Origin: Tribonema minus
Taxonomy: Eukaryota > Sar > Xanthophyceae > Tribonematales > Tribonemataceae
Assembly: GCA_017506865.1 (NCBI GenBank)
Contig: JAFCMP010000192.1
Coordinates: forward strand, 28,830-92,829
DNA: 64,000 nt
Direction of reading: 5' to 3'
Shown one piece after another: positions 47,622 through 59,900 of the stretch. The notes under the pieces were generated by a model that was given only the letters and a program-made list of their open reading frames with translations, had not been told where the DNA came from and ran no database searches. Numbering within the stretch: position 1 is the stretch's first letter; each line of letters opens with the position of its first letter. The position numbers and the translations under genes are program-made.

Positions 47622-48480
47622 ATGAACGGGATGCAAGACCTTGCGAAGCGCCTCTTCACCATGCTGTCTCACTCTGATCCATTGTGGCAAAAGAGATCTC
47701 GCAAAATCAACACTGCCTCCATCTTTGCAGCCCTGTGCGCCGCATCACTACACAAGAGGGGGCTACAGCACATCATAGATGCTGACAACAGCTCTTTCAC
47801 GCCTCAGGCACTCTGCAAGGCAAGGAGTAAGCTGCCTGACAACATCTTTCTGGACATGAATGAAGCTTTACAGGGACCTTAACAGCAAGGTCCCCGCTTC
47901 TTTGCGGTTGATGGTTCCAAGGTGCACGTGCATCCCTCTTTTGTCAAGGAAGGGTTCAAGAGCCGAACTAACGACAAACCAGTGTCTCGCCCTGCAATCA
48001 GGCCACTCGCCATGCATTTCCTCAATGCTCGATGTAGCAACCAGAACCTGTTTTGATGCTGTTGTGTCTTCTCACTTCAACGAACGCATGTCTGCGCTTC
48101 ACCACATGAATAGCGCAAAAGCTGGCGACACAATGATATTTGATAGGGGCTACTATCCTTCACAATTGCTGGAGAGAGCTCACTACCTTGGCATCAAAGT
48201 CGTGTTCAGGCTCAAGAGCGATGCTTTCAGGGGTGTGAAACAGTTCTTCAATGCAAGCACCACCACGGCAGTCACAATGGTACGTTCAAAGACAGGGACA
48301 GTTCTTCGTTCACACCTGATCAAGTACTTCATCGACGGAAATGCATTGTTTGACAGAAGGCACACAAGTCAAGTTTCTGTTGCACCATTGATTCTATTGG
48401 ATCAAAATGCAAAACAGAAGCACCTCTGCACTCACTGTAGCGCTCTTTGCCGCCCTCTACTTGTTGAACACGTACGCGCG
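47622..48480 (+). pseudogene. Broken IS4-like (DDE) transposase, 3' end replaced by a LINE
   Basis: The N-terminal frame (47622-47880) contains NTASIFAALCAASLHKRGLQ and SFTPQALCKARSKL. After an in-frame TAA at 47880 the same frame goes on with RFFAVDGSKVHVHPSFV, the first catalytic Asp context (D-G-S). Near 48020 the frame shifts, and DVATRTCFDAVVSSHFNERM and AGDTMIFDRGYYPSQLLERA follow; the latter holds the second Asp (FDRGY). VVFRLKSDAF matches the next IS4-family block. The region with the third acidic residue is not found. The plus-strand LINE begins where it should be. One stop, one frameshift and a truncation mean it is inactive. IS4-like transposases occur in bacteria, in some giant viruses and in eukaryotic IS4-type elements. 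Confidence 0.8.
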
Positions 48481-48489
48481 CATGTACTC

Positions 48490-49972
48490 TGCTGTGTCTG
48501 GCGCAACGCGATCACATAGAGAGCCCAAATTAGCGGGCGACCACGCCTGCCACCGTCTTGGGCCCGCCACGCGGCTGCAACACGTCGCCGCTGGCACCTT
48601 CGGTCCCCTACTCTGGTCGGTCTTGGCGGCCGCGCGCGCGCCCTGCACGCGCGCGGCGAACGCGTCGCGCCTGCCTGAGCCTGACACAGATTGGGACCCG
48701 GCGCACATGGCGATACTGGCGGATTGTGCGGAGCTGTCTGGCCTGCGCAACGGCGTGAGCCGCGCGGCGCGAAGGCTGGAGCAACGGGACGGCCAGTGCC
48801 CCGCCAACGAGGCCACGTATGAGGTGCGCGTGCGCAAACACCCCGCACCACACCAACGCGTGGGTGTGTCGGACGCCGCGCATGACAAGGTGCGAGCGGT
48901 GCTGGCGGCGGCGTGGGCGAGCTGTGAGCTGTACGCGCCAGGGCTGGCGCCGCCGCCTGACCACCACGCCGCCGCCATCCTTGCCGAGGTGGCGCCCGAC
49001 GCCGGAGCCGGCGACCCCGTGCAGCCGCTAGTGCTTACGCCGTCAATGGTGGTGGAAGCGCTGTATACGGCGTCGGCAGGGAGCGCCGCCGGCCTGGACG
49101 GCATGTGCTACGAGTGCCTGTGGGCAGCCATGGGCACGTCGGCACAGGCTGCGGCGGCGGACGACGCTGAGCGCGCCGATGTCATCGACGGCGCCCCTGC
49201 GCCGCCGCTGGCGCAACGCCTGGCAGCGCTCTTCAACATCCTCATCGCAACGCCAGAGGCGATGCCGGACTCCGCGCTGCGTTTATGGCGTGCTGCGGCG
49301 CTGTCGGCTATCGGCACCTCCAGAGCACGCCCGATTGCGTGCTCTGGCGTGCTGCGGCGACTGCTGTCGTCTACCGTGGGGCGGCAGTTGCGGGCAGGAC
49401 TTACGCCGCTGCTGGAGCGCTACTCCCAGTTTGGCTTTGGCATGCCATCGGGTGTTGAGCATGTTGCCACAGAGGCGCGCATATGGCACGAGATGGGCGG
49501 CACTCTGGTCCTACTTGACTGCGAGAACGCCTTCAACACCGTCTGCCGCGTTGCTATTACGCTCGGCCTGTTCCGTTTCTGCCCGGAGCTGCTGCCATGG
49601 TTCCACGCCATATACGGCGGGGCGACAGCGCCGGAGCTGCGCACAGAGCTGCGGCGCGCCGACGGCGCCGCTGTGGATGAGGTGCGTATCATTGAGTCGC
49701 GCCTTGGCTGCCAGCAAGGTGATCCACTAGGGCCGCTGCTGTTTGCGGTGGCCCTAGCACACCTGCTCTTCCCCGGCGGCCTGCTGCCGGTGGCGCCGGC
49801 TGCACCCCCTGAGGTGGCAGGTGACGGCGGTGGCGGTGCCGCCGCCGCGGCAGCGGTCGCTAATGGGGTGGAGCCGCCATCGGTCGCTGGTGGAGGCGCT
49901 GCCGCAGCTGAGCTGGCCAACGACGGTGATGATGGTGTGCATGCCGGTGCCGCCGGTGCCGCGGATCGGCAC

Positions 49973-50004
<32 letters not shown>

Positions 50005-52336
50005 TCCACCACCGCCGCCGCCGCCGTTCTGCGCGTTCCTGGACGACCAGTCGCTGCGACTGCCGGCGGGCTTCGGTGACGGCCACGTGGAGGCGGTGCG
50101 CCTGGTCGCTCAGCGGCTGGCAACGGGTGGCCTGCGTGTAAATACCACCAAGTCGTTGGCGGTAGCGCAGCGGGGGCATGCCTTCGCTGCTGCTGACCGC
50201 GGCCGCCTGGCCCGCATCAACATGCCGTTCGTCGATGCCACAACGCCCATGGACGCCTGCGGATTTGCCACAGTTGGCGTGCCAGTGGGCACCGCCATTT
50301 ATGTGGCTTCTCAGCTGCGGGCGCACATTGGCGCCGCCCACATGTGGCGGATGGCATGGCAGCTCATTGGCATGGCGCGAAGGCACTTCCAAGCTGCCTT
50401 CCGCATTTTCCGCTGGTCGTTGTGCAAGCGCATGGGCTTCCTGGCGTGCAATGTCGACCCGCTGGTGGGCGTGGCACACTTTGGTGCCTATGACGGCTTC
50501 TGCCTGTGGGTACTGGAGCGCCTCCTGCACCTCCGCGGTGCAGCCAGCGCGGCCGCCATGCGGATGCACCTCCTGGCGAGCAGCGCAAGTGGCGACGCCG
50601 TTGCCGCCTCCTTTGGCGGCCCACTGGTGCTTCCGCGCTACTCGTCCGTGTTGCCGCCGTGGGCGCCGGATTGCGCCGGCAGGGTTGCCAGCGCACTTGG
50701 CGGCGCTGGTGGCACGGCCGGCTCTGGCTCTACGCATCGCGCAGTTGCCCGCGCGTGCCGGCGGTTTGGGGCTGCCTCACTTGCGCACCACCTGTGTGTG
50801 TGCTTTTGTGGGCCAGCTCTCCACCACCCTGCACAAGCGGGCTCTGCGCATCATGGCCGATCTCCCCCCCCCCCGTGGTGCCTTTGGGGGAGCCCCCGCT
50901 TGCGCTTGACGGCGTCGGCCAACCGCCTGAGGCGGGCCCATTACCGCCCCTCTTCCTGGCTCTGCGAGCCAGCGTGCAGCTGCTATGGAGGGCGTTTGGT
51001 GTCCAGGCCCAGCCTGACGGCGAACTGGTGGCGGCGCCTGACGCCCTCCAACCCTTCACGCCTGAGGCGGTGCCCCCCGCAGCACTTCAGCGCGTGCTCC
51101 CTGCGCCGGTCCTGGTGTGGGTCGCTAGCCCCAGCGTGTCGCCGACGGCGGCGTTGGTGGCTGCCGCAGCTGCAGATGCCCCCTTGCCCGCCAACCCTGC
51201 AAGTGGCGAGGGAGAGCCGCTGCTGCCGCCACCACCATTGCCACCGCTGGCGCCTGCGTTAGACCAACCCGCCCCTGACGACGACGACGACGACCTGCGG
51301 CACGATGAACGCGCGCGTCACCCGCAGCGCTTCCTCTCCGCGCACCTTGCGCGCCTGACCTGGCGACTGCTGGTGCGCGACTTGCAGCGACTGGACGGCG
51401 CCGGCAAACCCCTCTTGGCACAACTGCGCAGTCAGAGCGGGCCCGGCGCACTGTCTTGGCTGGACGTCCCACCGAGCGCCGGCGTCGCAATGACACCGGT
51501 GGCAGCCGTTACCATGACACTGGTGGCGCTGTTTGTGGAGCCGTGGGGAGTCACTGGTGACAGCTGCCCTTTCCAGTGCTGCCCTACGACGCCCGCCCGC
51601 CCCACCTGTGTGCATGTTCTCAGCTGCCGCGCTCAGGCCGCAGCGTGGCCGGACGGCCACACATGAGGTGCACAAGCGCTGCCTGCAGCGACTCTTGCGG
51701 TCGTGTGGTGCGCCATACTTCCTCAATGAGGACATCACGTCCTCTGATCACGAGGGCGACCGCATTGATACGGTGGTCCTCCCTGGCGTCCTACACATGT
51801 GTGGCGACCCCGACTTTGAGCGCAAGGGCGTGGCGCTTGACAACTGCGTGTGTGCACCTACTGCCGCCAAGTACTGTGAGCGCGGGGCGGCCGCGACGGT
51901 CAATGGCTTTGCGACGCGCTCGGCGGAGGCATACAAGCGCGCGCGGTATGTGGGGCACTTCGACGCCGAGCGGTGGGTAATGGTGCCCTTTGTTCAAGAG
52001 TCCTTCGGGCGCTTGGGTGGCGCCGCGCGCGCGTTCATCGCGCGTTTGGCGGCGCATGCCGCTGCGCGTGTGGGCGGCAGCGAGCGTGTGGTGCATCGGC
52101 GGCGGAGTGTGTTGCGCCGGCACATTGTTGTCACCCTGTCTGCCGCGCTCGCGTGCGAGCTGGCGGAGCGTGTTTTGGCGTACGTGCGCTGCGCGCAGAT
52201 GAGCGGTCGGGCTGTGCGCCCGGTGTCGTCACTGCTGGCGGCGGCGCGCTGAGTGACTGTAGCATTTGCACGGTTGATGATGTCGTAGTACGCATTTGCA
52301 CACAAGCCACATGGGGCCACCCATAATAAATAATAA
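48490..52336 (+). mobile_element. LINE-type retrotransposon with reverse transcriptase and C-terminal nuclease-like domain
   Basis: The main frame is open from 48407, but its first codons overlap transposase sequence, so the element probably starts near 48490. RT blocks appear in order: SAGSAAGLDGMCYECLW; RPIACSGVLRRLLSSTVGRQ; the A block VLLDCENAFNTV; the B block GCQQGDPLGPLLFAVAL; the C block FCAFLDDQSL with the DD pair; and GLRVNTTKS. A long poly-Pro tract lies between B and C (about 49970-50030). After about 50670 the coding frame changes three times; one change sits at a C12 run (50864-50875). The last frame, to 52252, has LHMCGDPDFERKGVALDN and HFDAERWVMVPFVQESFG, resembling a restriction-type nuclease module. 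The 3' end is a short UTR and a CCCATAATAAATAATAA tail. Frameshifts make it probably inactive. Confidence 0.87.
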
Positions 52337-52464
52337 GACCTATCGGTGAGCGCTTCCATTTCATTCTATTCCACTTCAGCATGTTCTCTGAGCTGTCTGA
52401 CTGTGATTGCTCTTCCAGCTTGCATGTTTGCATTTATGACAGCATCACATGGTAGCCTGTTTCA

Positions 52465-52705
52465 TATACAGCATTTTCAAGTCACACTTGGTGTGTACCA
52501 GCATCAACCACTGTGTTGGAGGCTGCTTCTGATGAATTCAAGCTCCCCTGCATGTTGTATCATCATGTTCCATCTTATGGATTATCTTGAAGTTATAATG
52601 TCGAAGTCGTGAGGCCAGCGCTCTGAAATTACTTTTCACAGCGGCTGACCCAAAATCGGCCGGTACGACGCTCGCTAGATTTTCGTAAATGCGTCATTTA
52701 TTATT
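52465..52705. repeat. Dispersed/direct repeat of about 240 bp, copy 1
   Basis: Starts TATACAGCATTTTCAAGTCA, includes CACTGTGTTGGAGGCTGCTT and GAGGCCAGCGCTCTGAAATT, and ends near CGTAAATGCGTCATTTATTA. Over 90% identical to the copy at 53161-53402. In this copy the right end runs into unrelated sequence (TTGGAATC), so it shows the state without the LINE insertion. Confidence 0.88.
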
Positions 52706-52857
52706 GGAATCTTTTGCAAGATTCAAGTCACAGATTCAAGTCACTCGGTGAAGGACTCGAAAAATGACAAACTAGCTGAACGGCTCTGAAGTTACCTGCA
52801 CCATGTCTTACCATGTCATGACTTATTTAGTTTTTCAAACAAACACTTAACATAAAA

Positions 52858-53035
52858 AGGCAGAGGTAACAGAACGGCAGATGTGATAGAACGGCTGAGG
52901 TGACAGAACGGCAGAGGTGATAGAACGGCAGAGGTCACAGAACGGCAGAGGTGACAGAACGGCAGAGGTAACAGAACGGCAGAGGTAACAGAATGGCAAA
53001 GTAGACAGAACGGTAAAGTAGAGAGAACAGCAGAG
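52858..53035. repeat. 17-bp minisatellite (ACAGAACGGCAGAGGTA)n
   Basis: About ten head-to-tail units of ACAGAACGGCAGAGGTA with scattered changes (T for C, TAGA for CAGA), between the two 240-bp repeat copies. Confidence 0.92.
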
Positions 53036-53160
53036 TAGTGGAACGGTTCAAGATACTTGAACGGCTACAAACGGGGTGTAACAACTATAAGGTTGTGTAC
53101 AGGCGGATGCAGACGAACGGCTTTGAAGTTACCTACACCATGTCTCACCACATTACGACC

Positions 53161-53402
53161 TATATAGCATTTTCAAGTCAAACTAGGTGTGTACCAGCAT
53201 CAGCCACTGTGTTGGAGGCTGCTTCTGATGGATTCAAGCTCCCCTGCATGTTGTATCATCATGTTCCATATTATGGAGTATCTTGAAGTTACAATGTTGA
53301 AGTCGTGAGGCCAGCGCTCTGAAATTACTTTACACAGCGGCTGACCCAAAATGCGGCCGGTACGACGCTCGCTAGATTTTCGTAAATGCGTCATTTATTA
53401 TT
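53161..53402. repeat. Dispersed/direct repeat of about 240 bp, copy 2
   Basis: Second copy of the repeat at 52465-52705. Its right end is interrupted at GCGTCATTTATTA by the reverse-oriented LINE fragment. Confidence 0.88.
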
Positions 53403-53875
53403 TATTATGGGTGGCCCCATGTGGCTTGTGTGCAAATGCGTACTACGACATCATCAACCATGCATATGCTGCAATCACTCAGCGCGCCGCCGCCAGCAGC
53501 AACGACACCGGGCGCACCGCCCGACCGCTCATCTGCGCGCTGCGCACGTACGCGCGAATACGCTCCGCCAGCTCACGCGCGTGCGCGGCAGACAGGGCGC
53601 CAACAAAGTGCCGGCGCACCACGCTCCGTCGCCGACGCACCACACGCTCGCTGCCGCCCACACGCGCAGCGGCATGCGTCGCCAAACGCGCGATGACCGC
53701 GCGCGCGGCGCCACCCAATCGCCCGAAGGACTCTTGAACGAAGGGCACCACCACCCACCGCCCGGCGTCGAAGTGCCCCACGTACCGCGCGCGCTTGTAC
53801 GCCTCCGCCGAGCGCGCCGCAAAGCCATTGACCGTCGCGGCTGCCCCACGCTCGCAGTACTTGGCGGCAGTAGGT
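53396..53875 (-). mobile_element. 5'-truncated LINE copy, reverse orientation
   Basis: This 480-bp stretch is the reverse complement of 51860-52336 with a few percent divergence. It includes the AT-rich tail (TTATTATTTATTATGGG), the UTR and the C-terminal nuclease-like coding end (HFDAGRWVVVPFVQESFG). Similarity ends abruptly at 53875, the usual 5' truncation of LINE insertions. A one-base change disrupts the frame. Confidence 0.92.
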
Positions 53876-53940
53876 TGTTAACAATTGTGGCCACTACACA
53901 ACTGATCCTTGCCACCAACAAGCAATGAACAGTCACTGCT

Positions 53941-56900
53941 CTAGGCTGCACCAACCGAAACAGGCAGCAGCTCTTGCGCACTCCGTAGCGAAACACTACG
54001 CCTCGGTAAGTCATCAACAGCAACACTTACTGGCACATTGGGCACCATCTTGCTGATGTCCACTACTTCAAAGAGGATTTGCAGCAGTGCCGCTCCGATC
54101 AAAGCCACCGTCAGCATCACCAGTACAATGCCCATGACAAGCTGCGACCCCTCATCGGCTGACGCATCGACTTTCAGCAGCAGCGCACTGAGGCTGGCGA
54201 AGTACACAATGAGCGCTCCCAGAATATACTGGTGCCCCAGGGTGCGATCGTGGTGGGGCTTGTAGAGTGCGTACAGTAGCAGAAAGCCGAAGGCGAAGAC
54301 CGTCGACGCCGCCGCCTGGCCTGCGCTTTGGGGGTGTATGAACTGCGGAAGAACGTGCGAGAGGGAGCAGAGAAAAATTTGATTTGACGGCTGTGAATGC
54401 TGACGTCAGAAAAACTGCAAACCTGCAATCAGTGTTGAACAAAAGCGCAGCGACATGTTGAAGGCTAACAAGGCATGTGAGTTGCATATGTTGAGATGCA
54501 GATTACTTCTTGCCCATATTATTGGAGAATCTTTATGCATGCCCATGGTCGCCAGCCACGGATGATCACATCCTGATCAGTCGAATTATTGCTGTTGGCA
54601 TGCACCCGGCCAGCTGCTGAATACACAAAAAACGCCATGCCATATAGGACCATCGACGAGCCAAAGCAGCAGGCTGCACCTGTGACGCACACACGTCAAT
54701 TCAGCATGGCTGTTGCATGTGCAGTGTGGTGACTGCTTGAGATGATGCAAGTGCATATACAGCTTGTGCACTGAAAACAAGGCAATGAAGGCAAAGCAAT
54801 CTCACCACTAAGAAACCCGTCAACATCAGGCGCCTTGCACACTCCACAAGCTCCCACGCTTGCGCCTTGCTGTGGTACTGGTCCCACACGAAGGACGAGG
54901 CACCGACTATGCCGGGTGGAGACTGGCTCACGGCCGCCGACTGCCGCTCACCCAGAGCCGTTGCGCTGCGCAAGCTTAGCTGAGCCGCTGCACTGCCCTG
55001 GATGCTGCGTACGCTCAAGTCGGTAGCTGAGTTGGGTTGCGCACCGGCATACATGGCGATCGCTGCCCCAGCAGGCTGAGCACTGTTGGAAGTCGAGCGC
55101 AGTCCAGTTGCCGCCTCTACCGGGGCAAGTACATCTAGCTTCCGGTCAGACTGGCGCTTGAGGTAGAGCAGATAGGCGTACAGAGCGGTGATGCCGATAG
55201 GGTATACAACCAGCATGGCCATCGCGTATCCGAAGTACCCCCAGTAGCCATCGACGTAGCACTGCACTGCGTAGTCTGCTCGCAAGCGCCATTGGCCCAG
55301 TTCAGGCAGCTCATCGCACGCGAAGGCCTGGAAGATGGTGCTGCTGACGGTACCGAATATGAGGAAGGTCCACGCGAGGAAGGCTGTCCAGTGCCGACGC
55401 AGCGCGTCAGAGCGCGCGCACTGCGCTGCGGCATGGGCGTTCGCCCTCCGCAGCTGTCCCACGCGCGCGCAGGCAAACAGCCACGAGCACCCCAGGAAGG
55501 CAATCGGCACAAGCGGTGCCAGGGTCATGAAGAGCAGCCTCGTGTAGAAGCTGGCATCGTATATGCAGCCGAAGACGACGCTGAAGCTGGGCAGGATGGA
55601 CAGCCGCATCATGAAGGACTGGAAGGGCTCAGCCAGCTCGAGCCCGCTGATGGACATAAATCCCGACACAAGCTGCAATCGACCAAAAGAACGCAGCGCG
55701 TTTGAGCAGTAAGCAAATCTGACCATGGCCCAGCATGTGGTGGCGAGTGTGCAAGAAAAACACGTGCCAAACCGGTGAGGACTAGGTACAATTACATGTG
55801 AGTGTAGAATGTGCTGAAGTTCATGTTGCACTACTCGAGTACGCTCGCAACCACCTTGCAGTGGCACCAAAGCAGGTGAAGCAGCTGTGACTATGCATTA
55901 TGGTCCGCAGGTTTGAGCAGTACACAGCAGCACCAACAGAGAGTACCATCCCTGAATGTGAGCTCTTTGTGCTGCTGGTATGGTGTCTGCTGACTTGGCG
56001 TGAGTAAAATGAAGGTTGTAGAGCCATGAGGCAAAGTGTGCGGAAAATGCCTGAGGAGATGGCAACTGAGAAGGGCGTCTCCGCCCAGACAAGGTTTGGT
56101 GGTCCAGTTATGCGCGTTTGTATCCTACACATGATGCATTCATTCCTGCCCGCGCCCTCACACACTACACTGTGACAGCTCGAGTGATCACTGCATTTTC
56201 AAATTGCTCTAAGCTGTAGGTAGCGAGCTTGTTGTCTGCGACAAGACCTCATACCGTCGGCGGTGGTCATGGTGGATATTTAGATTTTTGCGTTATTGGT
56301 TATTATTACCAACTACCTGGCAACATTACGTTTCCAGATAAGTTTGCCTCAGTAACCGTTATCTCTTGCTTTGCCAGGACAGATAGGCAAACGGCCGTCT
56401 CTCCCAGACCCTGACGACTAACAGTGCCGATCAGGGGCAGTGCAAACCGAACACTAACAAGCGATTATACATCTATAATAGCTTCATGTGTGCTGATTGG
56501 GGTGCAAGAATGGTACTGTATTTGCAAAAGGTGTGTCACACGTGCGCCGCTGGCCGGCACCATTTACTGTCCTTGGCACTACCTGCGCATAAATTCCACA
56601 AGGTCGTACTCTGTACGGTCCACAATCCTCTCAAAACTGTGTATGAATGTTCGCCGTCATGTGCTTTTGATGCAGCAAGTGCTGCACAGCCTTGTTGCTG
56701 GTTTCTCATTGATGTTGCAATACAAATCACATGGCATGTCTGGCGTTCAAGTGCAGACAGGTCGCCCTGAGGAGAAGACGAGGAACACGCCTTCGGACAA
56801 AGGCAGATGGTCGAGGCTAGCTAGGTGTCCAGAGGTTCAAAGAGTTGAAGACATAGGCATCGCCTATTATGCCCTGACTACCCGAGAGTGGGTCACATTA

Positions 56901-59900
56901 GGCGAAGCCTGGCGCCGCGCGCCCACCAGTTACCAAGCTCGGGGGCCGCGCGGGCGGCCGGCACGACATCCCTTGCCTATGAATACTTGCGCTCTTGAAG
57001 TGTTCAAGAATAGAGTTTCCGGGACCCAGAGAGGAATGTTGAACACAGGGCATTTGCACTAATCTGCGCTGCGGCGCACGTCTACTTGCACAGAGCCTGA
57101 GGGACCTCACAGAAGCTGAGACACTGCTTGTGACTGAAACATGGCGCAAACTGATCTACCTCATGAACAAACAGACAAAGTTCGGCAGTCAGCAAGCAGA
57201 TAGGGTGTGTGCGACGGAAGCGCTTATACCAGGTGCCCACCTGGACCACAATGATGGGAATGCGCAGGAACCGGAAGCGCAGCTTGGAGCAGCACGATGG
57301 TCGTGGCCTTGAAAGTTGCGGCAAGGAACCCCATGCCGCCAAGGCACCGCGGTGGCCGTTGACTTCGTAGTTCGGAAGCACATACAGTGCTGCGGCAGCT
57401 GCTGCCAGAAATGCAATGAGCAGAGCAGTGTAGGCGCCGGCGGTGCTTGAGGCTGAACACTGCTGGCACTCGTATAATCCTGTAGAAACAAACCCATCGG
57501 CGCACACAGCGCAGTCTGCGGGCAGCAGGCATAAGGATTCAGTCACTGTGTGTAAGATCAGCTGTCGTGTTGCTTTAGCGGCAAAGTGGCGCCATGGCAG
57601 AGGAGTTTGCGGCCCGCGAGGGGAGCGAGTTCGGACCAGCACAAAGGCCCTTAAGGCACTGGCGATAGGACAGATTAGGGGTGCGCTATCTACAGCAATG
57701 CAGATGGGGTTTTCACAGAGGGTGATGCCCTATCTGTCTGCGCCCAAGTCCGCGGGGGTATTGAAGATGGGGGTGTTTGGTGCCTGACATGGTAGATGAC
57801 GCCAAACCAGGGGGGCATCTGTATTGAGGTCTGAATTACATGTTTGCAGCAGCATGCATCTCCCCTGCACCTGAGCCTTGCCTAGCTTTACATGCGATGT
57901 ACATCATACGTGGTTTACGTATGCCATGACCACATGTTTCACAGGCTTTCCGCTCCCTCAAGCAGAAGTGAATACAGTACAAGTGGCGTAGTAGCTGCAA
58001 CAGTCATGAAGAGTGGGGCTTGCGGTGTTATAACAGCTATCTACTGTGCTGCTCTTAACGAGCACGATTCTGCGCCGAAAACTTTGACAGTTATGTCAGT
58101 TGTGAGGAAGTGCGCCGTCCGTGCCATTGCGGAACCAGGTACAGTGTTGTGAGAACGATGATGTATGTGAGTTCTTTGCTTGCCTCCTACATGAAGATAA
58201 AAGGTTGCATGCATTTATAGATCGCACCAGAGGTGCATGAAGCCCAATCTGCGCCTATAAGGTTATCAATACAAGTGTACATATGTTTGCAACAATTTCT
58301 GGTGTGCCACAATGCAATGAGATTTGAGATGAGGGTTTGACGTGAGATTGGCTCTCCATTGGCAATTATGACTGGCCTCGATCGAGCATAGCTGGCGCAC
58401 CACGATACTGGTTTCGGTAAGGGTAACGTGTCAGTGAACAAACAAGGACGCCAGCATCTCCAAGCAGCCCGGCTACCGTGCCGACACGTTTATCGTCCCT
58501 GGCAGCCTGCACTTCAGCGAGGTCTACATGAGGAAAGGCGTCGTCCTCAACACAACGGTGGTGCGTCTACAGCCCTCAAGTATCTGACGGGCAGGGCCAT
58601 TGCCAACACAGACGGTCACACTGCGGCGGTGGGGCAGATCAAGCAGATTGTCTTCCACAACAGCGCACTGAGCAGTATGCTCGTACTTTTCGTGCAAGAG
58701 CTGTAAAAGAGGTTAGCGGCTCAGACACTGCAGGTCGTAAACAACATCGCGGGGCACTCGGCCCCATGCTCAGAGGGGCCTGCAGGCCAGACTTGCCGCA
58801 AACCATAGCGGCAAAAAAGCACATTCTCTCCGCCTTGAGCACACCTCGCTAGCACAGGAACTTGCTGAGCATGTCAATGCATATGTGAGGGGGCAGGACA
58901 ACTTGGCTGCGTACAACCCCAATGTTTGACCTTCTGGGACACGGCGAGCCTTATACAGCACCAATCGCCGACACAACCTCTATTGTCCTAACACACAAGG
59001 CCAGGCTTGCGGCCTTCCTTTGATAATCTTCAAGATCATGGGTGCAAATTGCAGTGCCATGAGCATTCTTTGTTACACAGCACCATATTATATGACCACT
59101 TTCATGCGTGCCATTTGGGTAGTTGTGCAGCCAGATCACAGTGCATCACGTCCATTGAATGGCCACAAGCTCAAGAATTGTCAACTGGCTGCCATCGACT
59201 CAAGTATTGCACCTTTTGCCCCTCCCCCCTTTCAGCCCGTGACAAGGCCAAGCAAGACGCATTCTAATAAAGAGGTCTCAGGGATGTAACAGTTCGGCTC
59301 GAGGCTGTACCAGATCAGATGGCGACGCTTTACACTCAGATTTCGCTTGCTTGATCCCGGTGTTTGATATCCCGTTGCATCCGGTAAAGCCGACACTTTG
59401 CATGGATAACCTGTAATTTACAGTGCTCTTCATCGAAGAATGCCCATGGCCAAGCTCAACATGCACACACCGATACACGTTTTCCCTGTGGCATTGCATC
59501 GGTTCTGCGATGGTCGTCCGCACATGAGTATGAACCTGTGCCACAGGTGCATCTGTGCATGCAGAGTGAGCTGTGAAGGACTTGCTGCATATATGCAGGT
59601 GTTAAGCGCCCGCATTTGAGTTTCGTTGTAGTAAGCTCAAGGTCTCCATGAAACTAATTCAGTGCATGGGTTCAATGTAAGATCACCATGTGCTACGCAC
59701 TCTGTCAAAGATGGCACAGGCTTAGCGTTGTATGGAGGCTTTGGGTGATTGTACCTCCTCTATAACAGTTTCATATGATTATACAATCGAAAATTGATTA
59801 GACGTGTTGTGTGGAGGTTTGGGTGATAACACTTCCTCTAGGTTTGGGTGATAACGCTTCCTCTACAGCAGTTTAATATGATTATACAATCGAAAACTGA

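Noticed and set aside
49754-50737. Long minus-strand open frame across the LINE reverse transcriptase
   Set aside because: Antisense of GC-rich RT coding sequence; no motifs, low-complexity Arg/His runs.
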